13,376 nucleotides of DNA. Origin: Nitrososphaerales archaeon. Lineage in GTDB: Archaea; Thermoproteota; Nitrososphaeria; Nitrososphaerales; Gagatemarchaeaceae. Each line of letters starts with the position of its first letter. Positions within the stretch are counted from its first letter, which is position 1. Location: contig JASHVT010000061.1 in assembly GCA_030039515.1 (NCBI GenBank), positions 1-13,376 of the forward strand, in the 5' to 3' direction. Shown in pieces: positions 1-5,905 of this stretch. The translations under genes were made by a program, and so were the position numbers. The notes under the pieces are model-generated. The model worked only from the letters and a program-made list of their open reading frames with translations, searched no databases and was not told the DNA's origin.

Positions 1-1688
1 ACTCGAGGGGGCCGACGCTCGAGATGATGCTGACGAGGGTGATGCACCTCGGCCTCGACGCGCAGATCCTCTCCCTCTCTGCGACGATTAGCAACGCGAA
101 GGAGGTCGCCGAGTGGCTGAGGTCGAGCCTGGTGCAGACGGACTGGAGGCCCGTCCCGCTCCGGGAGGGGGTCTACGACTACGGGAGAGTGGTCTTCGAG
201 GACGGAGAGGAGAGGTCGGTCCAGAGGACGACCTACGGCCCGCCCGTGGAGGTCGCGATGGACACGCTGAAGGAAGGGGGCCAGGCGCTCGTCTTCGCCA
301 GCACGAGGAGGAGGGCTGTGAGCCTGGCCACCCGGGCGTCGGAGCTCTCGCAGAGGTTCCTCAGCCCCGAGGAGAAGAAGGCGGTGGCAGAAGCGTCGAG
401 ACGGATACTCGGCGCAGGGGAGGAGACCGGCCTCAGCAGGCTGCTCGCCGAGGTCGTCGGGAAGGGCGCAGCGTTCCACCATGCGGGGCTCGAGCCGGAG
501 CACAGGAGGATAGTGGAGGACTACTACAGGGCGAGGGCGATCAAGGTGCTCGCCGCGACGCCCACCCTGGCCAGCGGGGTCAACCTGCCGGCGAGAAGGG
601 TGGTGATAGCGGACGTGACCAGGTACGACGCGGAGCAGGGCGGCAACGCGGGGATCTCCGTCCTCGAGTACAGGCAGATGGCGGGGAGGGCTGGGAGGCC
701 CCAGTACGACGCGCGGGGGGAGACCGTGATAATCCCGCCGCCTTCGCAGCCTCCGGCGGAGCTCCTCGACCACTACGCCAGACAGCCACCCGAGCCGATA
801 GAGTCGCGCCTCTCCGACGAGGGGGCGATGAGGTTCCACACGCTGGCCACGGTCGCGACTGCGGCGGGGATCACCAAGGGGGGCGTGGACGCGCTCTTCG
901 GCGAGACGCTGCTCGCGAGGCGGATAGGCGGGGAGAAGGTCAGGAGGCTGACCGAGGCGTCGCTCGGATATCTCCTGGCGGAAAGGCTGGCGGAGTCTCA
1001 CGGAGACACGTTCTACGCGACGGACTTCGGGAGGCGCGTCTCGGTGCTCTACGTCGACCCGGTCACTGGAGTCATGTTCAAGGAGGCGATAGGCAAGGCT
1101 GAGCTGGGGAAGGACTACACCGCAGGCATGCTGAGGGTCGTCGCGGAGACGCCCGACTTCGAGCCCAAGTTCCCGCTGAGGTCGAAAGACTACGACCAGG
1201 CGATAGCCTACATGGAAGAGCACTCCTCGGAGATGGTCAGGCGGCCGAGCACGAAGGAGTTCGCGGAGTACGACCAGGTCCTTCAGGGCATGAGGACGGT
1301 CATGATGCTAGGCGGCTGGATAGACGAGTGGACCGAGGAGCAGCTGCTGGACAGGCTCGGCGTCGAGCCAGGGGACCTCCACAGGGCCGTGGACAACGCG
1401 GACTGGCTGCTGCACGCGCTGGCTGAGCTGTCGAAGCTGTTCAAGCGACCAGACCTTGCGGGCCAGGTCGAGGTCCTGAGGAGGAGGGTCGAGGGAGGAG
1501 TGAGCGTCGAGCTGCTCGAGCTGACCTCGCTTCAGGGGATAGGGAGGGTGAGGGCCAGGGCCCTGTACACTGCCGGGTTCAGGACGCTGGAGGACCTCAA
1601 GGACGCGCCCGCTGAGAGGCTCGCGCAGGTTGCCAAGGTGGGCGCGGCCGTGGCGAAGAGGATCAAAGAGCAGGTCTCCAGGTATTGA
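1..1688 (+). CDS. hel308: Hel308-type ATP-dependent DNA helicase, C-terminal part (5' end outside window)
   Basis: Superfamily 2 3'-5' DNA helicase of the Hel308/Hjm family, which unwinds lagging-strand structures at stalled replication forks in archaea. The frame is open from the window's left edge (codons S-R-G-P-T-L-E precede the first ATG at 24), so the ATP-binding motifs I and II (DExH) lie upstream. Visible, numbered from the ATG at 24: motif III SLSATISN (17-24), motif IV LVFASTRRR (89-97), FHHAGLEPEHRR (151-162), motif V ATPTLASGVNLPARR (178-192), motif VI QMAGRAGR (218-225), then winged-helix and ratchet regions. A C-terminal helix-hairpin-helix (about 500-550, LQGIGRVRARALYTAGF and LAQVAKVGAAVAKRI) is typical of the family. 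A full protein would be about 700 residues. The TGA stop overlaps the TTG start of the next gene. Identification is firm; only the truncation is due to the window. Confidence 0.95.
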   Translation, partial: SRGPTLEMMLTRVMHLGLDAQILSLSATISNAKEVAEWLRSSLVQTDWRPVPLREGVYDYGRVVFEDGEERSVQRTTYGPPVEVAMDTLKEGGQALVFASTRRRAVSLATRASELSQRFLSPEEKKAVAEASRRILGAGEETGLSRLLAEVVGKGAAFHHAGLEPEHRRIVEDYYRARAIKVLAATPTLASGVNLPARRVVIADVTRYDAEQGGNAGISVLEYRQMAGRAGRPQYDARGETVIIPPPSQPPAELLDHYARQPPEPIESRLSDEGAMRFHTLATVATAAGITKGGVDALFGETLLARRIGGEKVRRLTEASLGYLLAERLAESHGDTFYATDFGRRVSVLYVDPVTGVMFKEAIGKAELGKDYTAGMLRVVAETPDFEPKFPLRSKDYDQAIAYMEEHSSEMVRRPSTKEFAEYDQVLQGMRTVMMLGGWIDEWTEEQLLDRLGVEPGDLHRAVDNADWLLHALAELSKLFKRPDLAGQVEVLRRRVEGGVSVELLELTSLQGIGRVRARALYTAGFRTLEDLKDAPAERLAQVAKVGAAVAKRIKEQVSRY

Positions 1689-2452
1689 CGGACGACGGGG
1701 GCACGTTCGAAGGGGCGGCGGAGGAGCTGGCGAAGAGGGTCGCCGAGTCCGTGGAGGAGTGCGTCCGCGGGCGCTCGAGGGTGGCCGTAGCCTTCTCCGG
1801 CGGGGTGGACAGCTCCGTCATAGCCGTGTGCGCGAAGAGGCTGACGGACGCGTTCGCGTGCAGCGCTTCGGTCCCCGGTTCGTTCGACGCGGGAAGGGCC
1901 GCCTCCGCGGCGAGGGAGATCGGACTGGAGATTGTCGAGGCCAGGGTCACGGCCGACGACGCGAGGAGCGCCTTCAGGGATCTCGAGCTCCCCTTCGAGC
2001 CCACGCCCATGGACAGGGAGCTCTGGTGCCTTTACCGGCTTGCGTCGGAGAGGGCCAAGAGGGCGGGGGCCGAAGCGATCCTCCTCGGCCAGCTCTCTGA
2101 CGAGCTCTTCGGAGGGTACGCGAAGTACGAAAGGGCGCTCGGGCTGGGCGAGGCCGAGGTCGCGGAGATGATGAGCGCCGACGTGGCCGCGTTCTATGCC
2201 AGGGGGATGCTCAGGGACGTCTCGGCGTGCGAGCGCTGGCTGGCTCCGCGCTTTCCTTTCGCGTCGGAGCGCGTGGTGGAACTTGGCGCGTCGATCCCGG
2301 TCGGATACAAGGTCAGGGAGGGCGTGAGGAAGGCCGTTCTGAGGAGGGCGGCCGTGGTCCTGGGAGTGCCTGAGAAGCTGGCCGCGGCGCCGAAGAAGGC
2401 GGCGCAGTACAGCTCGGGTATACAGAAGCTCGTGCGTGACCACGCTTTATAA
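1685..2452 (+). CDS. Short asparagine-synthase-like N-type ATP pyrophosphatase
   Basis: A 255-aa protein of the asparagine synthetase C-domain / PP-loop superfamily, which adenylates a carboxyl or carbonyl group before amination or thiolation. Visible: PP-loop SGGVDSS at 38-44, LLGQLSDELFGGYAKY at 133-148 (counterpart of the GADELFGGY motif of AsnB), and a C-terminal RFPFASERVVELGASIP (189-205) with a PKKAAQY segment (236-242), as in AsnB-like proteins. The N-terminal glutaminase domain (catalytic Cys2) of true AsnB is absent, so ammonia would have to come from elsewhere or the substrate differs. The TTG start at 1685 is chosen because it overlaps the hel308 stop as TTGA and no better start lies nearby, implying translational coupling. 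Substrate unknown; I would not call it asparagine synthetase. Confidence 0.85.
   Translation: MTDDGGTFEGAAEELAKRVAESVEECVRGRSRVAVAFSGGVDSSVIAVCAKRLTDAFACSASVPGSFDAGRAASAAREIGLEIVEARVTADDARSAFRDLELPFEPTPMDRELWCLYRLASERAKRAGAEAILLGQLSDELFGGYAKYERALGLGEAEVAEMMSADVAAFYARGMLRDVSACERWLAPRFPFASERVVELGASIPVGYKVREGVRKAVLRRAAVVLGVPEKLAAAPKKAAQYSSGIQKLVRDHAL
2444..2451 (+). promoter_or_regulatory. TATA-like box inside the stop codon of the upstream gene
   Basis: The sequence CTTTATAA overlaps the last two codons of the ATP-pyrophosphatase gene. Its centre is about 29 nt before the ATG at 2476, which puts the start of transcription at or within a few nt of that ATG, as for leaderless archaeal mRNAs. It probably gives the 87-aa gene and the methyltransferase their own transcript. 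Position and composition are seen; promoter function is inferred. Confidence 0.6.
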
Positions 2453-2475
2453 CCGCCCCGGGCCGGCTGTGCCCC

Positions 2476-2739
2476 ATGATGCCAACATCGCAGCCCAAGG
2501 GGAAGCTTGTAGGGTTCAAGCCTCTTCAGGAGAGGTTCAGCTACTATGCGCTGGACGACGGCACCGTCCTGGGGATCAAGCCCGCGGTCGTGAAGATCTA
2601 CAGGCTCCAGAACCCTGACAACAGCCTCGCCACCTCGCCAGACGGGACGCCCGCGTACTTCTATCAGACCCAGAACATCACACAGGTGCTGACGCCCGCC
2701 GAGTACAAGTCCATGAAGGGCGACGACATCCCCGAATGA
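2476..2739 (+). CDS. Conserved-looking hypothetical protein, 87 aa
   Basis: Small soluble protein of 87 residues that I cannot assign to a named function. It has no transmembrane segment and no cysteine or other metal-site pattern. It is rich in aromatic and polar residues, with strand-like stretches KLVGFKPLQERFSYYALDDG (10-29), VLGIKPAVVKIYRL and AYFYQTQNITQVL, suggesting a small beta-rich fold. A second ATG follows at 2479, so the start is uncertain by one codon. No Shine-Dalgarno sequence precedes it, consistent with leaderless expression from the TATA-like box at 2444-2451. Its TGA stop overlaps the next ATG (ATGA), so it is very likely co-translated with the methyltransferase. Codon use matches its neighbours, which supports a real gene. 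Confidence 0.85.
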   Translation: MMPTSQPKGKLVGFKPLQERFSYYALDDGTVLGIKPAVVKIYRLQNPDNSLATSPDGTPAYFYQTQNITQVLTPAEYKSMKGDDIPE

Positions 2740-3305
2740 GCGGGGAGACCTACACATTCTCGGACGATTCGAGGCTCCTGAAGTCGGCTCTCGAGGGCGA
2801 GCGCGGGGGTTCCTTCCTTGAGATAGGAACGGGCAACGCTGGTGTCCTTGCTGGCGCCGCACCAGGGTTCGTCACAGCGGTGGGTACTGACCTGGCGAGG
2901 CCCGAGATGGACGACTGGCGCGCGACCGCGAACGTCCTGCTCTGCGACGGCGCGTCCTGTTTCCTTGACTCGAGCTTCGACCTCGTGGCCTTCAACCCTC
3001 CTTACCTGAGGGGGAGAGGCGACCGCGCCGTCGAAGGCGGCGAGGGGCTGGAGGTGCCCCTCTGGTTCCTGAAGGAGGCCCTGAGGGTGGTGAAGCGCGA
3101 TGGAAGGGTGGTCTTCGTCCTCGATCAGGACGCGGAGATAGGCGAGTTCTCAAGCGAGTGCTCGAGGTCGGGGTTCGACCTGCGGAAGGCCGCCTCCGAG
3201 CATCTGTTCTTCGAAGAGCTCACGGTCTACGAGGCGGTTCCCCGGCCTGGCAGGGAGATGGTTCGGACTGGCGGGCAAGGCAGTACTAGTCGGATGAAGC
3301 CTTGA
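2736..3305 (+). CDS. HemK2/Mtq2-like class I methyltransferase
   Basis: SAM-dependent Rossmann-fold methyltransferase of 189 aa resembling the HemK2/Mtq2 group, which methylates the glutamine of the GGQ motif in class I release factors (with Trm112 as partner in archaea and eukaryotes). Visible: a YTFSDDSRLL N-terminus (6-15; compare the xPSxDT/S opening of HemK2 proteins), SAM motif I LEIGTGNAGVL (28-38), acidic TDL at strand 2 end (51-53), and the diagnostic NPPY (87-90) that binds the side-chain amide or base amino group. LWFLKEALRVVKRDGRVVFV follows as strands 4-5. The last 30 or so residues look like an unrelated tail. The start overlaps the upstream stop by ATGA. A related small N6-adenine or RNA methyltransferase is the main alternative. 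Confidence 0.85.
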   Translation: MSGETYTFSDDSRLLKSALEGERGGSFLEIGTGNAGVLAGAAPGFVTAVGTDLARPEMDDWRATANVLLCDGASCFLDSSFDLVAFNPPYLRGRGDRAVEGGEGLEVPLWFLKEALRVVKRDGRVVFVLDQDAEIGEFSSECSRSGFDLRKAASEHLFFEELTVYEAVPRPGREMVRTGGQGSTSRMKP

Positions 3306-3400
3306 GCACTGGGAGGTGACGGATGGCTTACGCGCCTGACAAGAGAGACACAGCACACGCTAGGCTGGCATGCTCATTCCGGGTGGAAGGCTACCCTGCT

Positions 3401-3508
3401 CTACGCTGGTGCGCACTCTTTGTGGTAGGACTTCTTGCTGAAGAAGCCGCCCTTCCTTACTTCCTGTCCCGCCGGTATCTCCTTACCGCACTTCGCACAC
3501 ATTGCCAT
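3401..3508 (-). CDS. 35-aa zinc-finger-like microprotein (C-x2-C...H-x2-C)
   Basis: A very short minus-strand frame encoding 35 aa, beginning MAMCAKCGKEIPAG and ending KSYHKECAPA. The spacing C4-x2-C7-x21-H29-x2-C32 is that of one half of a LIM-type or treble-clef zinc site, so a single bound zinc is expected. Composition is basic (seven Lys, one Arg). Codons (AAG, GAG, GGC, AGG, ATA) match the real genes nearby, whereas the opposite-strand frame does not. Start: ATG at 3508, with ATG at 3502 as alternative; GAGG lies about 12 nt upstream, and a TATA-like TTAATAC at 3545-3551 predicts a leader of about 13 nt. It is divergent from the double zinc-ribbon gene at 3637. It could act as a nucleic-acid or protein-binding module; the function is unknown. 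Confidence 0.65.
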   Translation of the reverse strand: MAMCAKCGKEIPAGQEVRKGGFFSKKSYHKECAPA

Positions 3509-3544
3509 CTTTCTGGTTCCTCGTCACGGGCGCCCGATTTGCCT

Positions 3545-3551
3545 GTATTAA
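3545..3551 (-). promoter_or_regulatory. TATA-like box for the 35-aa zinc microprotein
   Basis: Minus-strand TTAATAC, centred about 40 nt upstream of the ATG at 3508, predicts transcription starting near 3522 with a leader of about 13 nt carrying GAGG. It sits back-to-back with the promoter of the plus-strand zinc-ribbon gene about 55 nt away. Inferred from position and composition only. Confidence 0.4.
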
Positions 3552-3598
3552 GGGTAGCCTCAGGACCTTACCGTGGGGTTGCATCGGCGGAGACTGAG

Positions 3599-3608
3599 AG
3601 TATAACTT
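3599..3608 (+). promoter_or_regulatory. TATA-like box for the double zinc-ribbon gene
   Basis: AGTATAACTTTTT lies in otherwise GC-rich DNA. Its centre near 3604 is 33 nt before the GTG at 3637, predicting a leader of about 7 nt or less. This supports the GTG as the true start, since no upstream in-frame ATG exists between the box and it. Confidence 0.55.
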
Positions 3609-3636
3609 TTTACGGAGGGCACGGCCGTTCGTCTCC

Positions 3637-4713
3637 GTGAACTGTCCTAGCTGCGGAGCCCAACTTCCGGATGACGCGGCGTTCTGCTACAAGTGCGGAG
3701 CCAAGACCAACACGCAGGCCGCAGGCGCTCCTTCGTCGGGCGGAGGCGGGGCACCCCAGAAGCAGCCACAGGCCCAAGTGATCGCGCCGTCGGGCGTCAC
3801 TTCGTTGAAGTGCCCGAACTGCGGCGCGCCGATAGCGCCAAAGTTCGGAGAGATGGTGATTACATGCGAATACTGCGGGAGCGGTGTCTCTCTCGGCGCG
3901 GAAGGTTGGAGAGGCATCCAGAAGCAGACGATGCTCGCGCTGAAGATAGCGACGGCCGACCAGGTCAACGCGATCATCAAGCCGCTCATGGACAAGGGCC
4001 TCCTCCACAGGCACCTCCAGGAGACTTCCAAGCAGGAAGAGATGAGCCTGTCATACGTGCCGTACTGGATAGTCAGCGTGTCTGCGAGGACGCAGGTCGT
4101 CGCCGCCAACCAAGCAGCGCAGATCGGGCAGGCGGCGACCACGGCTGCGCTGATGGGAGTAATCTTGGGAGGGATGGGCGGCGGACGCGGAGGAGGGGGC
4201 GGAGGCAGAAGGAGGTCCTTGGGGCTCGCGACAGGAGTCTCCGGGCTAGGCGGGTTCGCCCTGGGCAACTTCATGATGTTCGGCATGGGCGGCATGGGAT
4301 ACGGCGGCGGTGGCATGAGGAAGGCCGAGCAGATGGACGCGAACTACAACTTCCCAGTGGTAGCCCTCAAGGCGCTCACCGAGTATCAGCCCAAGGACTA
4401 CCAGTTCGACCTCGGCGGGAGGACGCTGTTCGACATCACCAAGCTCCCGAAGGGGGTGAAGATCCTAAACGGAGACATTGGTGAGGACGTGGCGAAGGCG
4501 CAGGCCAAGACCTTGGTGGACCAGCTGCAGTCGGAGAAGGCCCATGCAAAGTATCACATGATCCAACAGCTGACGACACAGTCCGATGTCGGAGACGTCG
4601 AGCTTCTCCACACGCCGATATGGTTCGCGAGGTACGACCACAAAGGGAAGAAGATCGTGCTGGTGGTGGACGCGAACTCTGGCAAGCTAATCAACAGCAT
4701 GGGTCTAGAGTAG
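3637..4713 (+). CDS. Double zinc-ribbon protein with glycine-rich insert
   Basis: Protein of 358 aa. It opens with a zinc ribbon, MNCPSCG...CYKCG (C3, C6, C17, C20), then a Gly/Pro/Gln linker, then a second ribbon KCPNCG...CEYCG (C59, C62, C77, C80). A helical segment and a YVPYWIVSVSA strand (140-150) follow. Residues 174-227 form a striking Gly/Met-rich stretch (GGGRGGGGGGRRR, then FMMFGMGGMGYGGGG). The C-terminal domain ends with LLHTPIWFARYDHKGKK and VVDANSGKLI, reminiscent of PepSY-like or viral-type zinc-ribbon C-terminal domains found in many archaea and bacteria. No signal peptide; the insert includes a short hydrophobic run (ALMGVILGGM) too short to be a clear membrane helix. GTG start fits the TATA-like box upstream. 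Function unknown; probably cytoplasmic or membrane-associated. Confidence 0.85.
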   Translation: MNCPSCGAQLPDDAAFCYKCGAKTNTQAAGAPSSGGGGAPQKQPQAQVIAPSGVTSLKCPNCGAPIAPKFGEMVITCEYCGSGVSLGAEGWRGIQKQTMLALKIATADQVNAIIKPLMDKGLLHRHLQETSKQEEMSLSYVPYWIVSVSARTQVVAANQAAQIGQAATTAALMGVILGGMGGGRGGGGGGRRRSLGLATGVSGLGGFALGNFMMFGMGGMGYGGGGMRKAEQMDANYNFPVVALKALTEYQPKDYQFDLGGRTLFDITKLPKGVKILNGDIGEDVAKAQAKTLVDQLQSEKAHAKYHMIQQLTTQSDVGDVELLHTPIWFARYDHKGKKIVLVVDANSGKLINSMGLE

Positions 4714-4720
4714 AGTTTAA
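4714..4720 (+). promoter_or_regulatory. Possible TATA-like box for the kelch-like gene
   Basis: GTTTAAG lies directly after the stop of the zinc-ribbon gene. With a centre near 4717, transcription would start near 4743, leaving a leader of about 22 nt with GGTG before the proposed CTG start at 4765. Weak evidence, but this is the only AT-rich element between the two genes. Confidence 0.35.
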
Positions 4721-4764
4721 GTCGGTGAGGAAAGGGCGCAGATGCCCGGTCGGGGTGGCGTGAG

Positions 4765-5841
4765 CTGAAGATTTCGAGGGTCATTCTAATCGTCGTTGTC
4801 GTAGTCGTGATAGCGATAATCGCCATCGTGGCCATCTCCGCGCTCATCCCCTCTGGGCCGAGCAGCGCAGCGTGGAGCGAGGCGGCAGGATATCCCCTTC
4901 AGGTTGCAGGGACGTACGGAATTGGAGGCCAGCAGTGCGGGAGCAACGGGCAGTATGTCTACTGCGTAGGGGGCACGGACCCTAACGGCGGGCCGAGTCA
5001 GGACGTATACTACGCCGCCGTCGGCGCCACGGGCAACATCTCCAGTTGGTCGTCGGGGTCCTATTCGTATCCCCAGATTGTCGCCAACGAGTCGTGCGTC
5101 GCCTCATCGGCCTACGTCTATTGCGTCGGGGGGACTCATGACAGCACGTATGACGACACGCCGGACAGCTACTTTGCTCCGGTGAACGCCAATGGCTCTG
5201 TGGGGGCCTGGACGCAGACCACGTCCTATCCCATCGCCATTGACACGGAGTCGTGCGTCGCGTCGACCGGATACATCTACTGCGTGGGAGGGTACAACGA
5301 GACTGACGGCACCTACGCCGACTCGGTGACGAGCAACTCGGTATGGTACGCACCAATCTCTTCGTCCGGGATCGGGACATGGACGGAGACCACGGACTAT
5401 CCGTCCGGGACGTACCTCCCAACTTGCGCTTCGGCTTCTGGATACATCTACTGCGTCGGAGGCTTTGACGAGAACGGGAACCCTGTGAACCTCGTCTACT
5501 ACGCGCCCCTGTCGTCCTCTGGCGTGGGCCTCTGGTCCCAGACGACGGACTATCTCATCTCGGCTAGCGGACAGGCTTGCGTCACCTCTGGTGGGGACAT
5601 CTACTGCGTCGCAGGCGAGACATCGAGCGCCTTCGCGCACGCGGTCTACTACGCGCCCGTATCCTCGAGCGGGGTGGGCTCGTGGATCCAAGTTTCCAGC
5701 TATCCCGCATACGTCGCGACTGACTGCGTCGTCGCCTCCGGGGACCTGTACTGCGTCGGCGGATTCCTCAGCAGCAGCTCCGCGATCGACACCAACGGCG
5801 TGTACTACGCTCCCCTGAGCTCGCTTGTTGCTTCGGGCTGA
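4765..5841 (+). CDS. Secreted kelch-like beta-propeller protein with a Cys pair in each blade
   Basis: Exported repeat protein of about 358 aa. Codons from CTG 4765 give (M)KISRVILIVVVVVVIAII, a basic n-region followed by a hydrophobic core, i.e. a signal peptide or N-terminal anchor. The first conventional start, GTG at 4807, would remove both basic residues and half of the core. The frame is closed by TGA at 4726 and holds no ATG, GTG or TTG before 4807. The mature part has six repeats of about 50-57 aa with the pattern W..TT.YP, then C-x8-C ending in IYCVGG, then V.YAP.SSSG.G.W, typical of kelch/galactose-oxidase-like propellers. Each repeat carries two cysteines nine residues apart (for example CVASTGYIYC), suggesting a disulfide per blade outside the cell. 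No C-terminal anchor and no catalytic residues are recognisable. Probable binding or adhesion role. Confidence 0.8.
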   Translation: MKISRVILIVVVVVVIAIIAIVAISALIPSGPSSAAWSEAAGYPLQVAGTYGIGGQQCGSNGQYVYCVGGTDPNGGPSQDVYYAAVGATGNISSWSSGSYSYPQIVANESCVASSAYVYCVGGTHDSTYDDTPDSYFAPVNANGSVGAWTQTTSYPIAIDTESCVASTGYIYCVGGYNETDGTYADSVTSNSVWYAPISSSGIGTWTETTDYPSGTYLPTCASASGYIYCVGGFDENGNPVNLVYYAPLSSSGVGLWSQTTDYLISASGQACVTSGGDIYCVAGETSSAFAHAVYYAPVSSSGVGSWIQVSSYPAYVATDCVVASGDLYCVGGFLSSSSAIDTNGVYYAPLSSLVASG

Positions 5842-5905
5842 GACTGCGGGGACGCACCTAGGGGCCGCCCTTTGCCGACCGCGCCGGCAGCTCAGTCCTA
5901 CCGCT

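Noticed and set aside
1532..2443. Long minus-strand frame of about 300 aa under hel308 and the ATP pyrophosphatase gene
   Set aside because: Opposite-strand shadow in GC-rich DNA; Arg/Pro/His-rich with no domain, and both plus-strand genes have clear motifs.
3323..3640. Plus-strand frame of 105 aa preceded by a strong GGAGGTGA and ending in a GTGA overlap with the zinc-ribbon gene
   Set aside because: The start signal is good, but codon use (many A/T-ending codons) is unlike the neighbours, the protein looks random, it covers the better-supported 35-aa minus-strand gene, and the zinc-ribbon gene has its own TATA-like box inside it. A short decayed gene start cannot be excluded.
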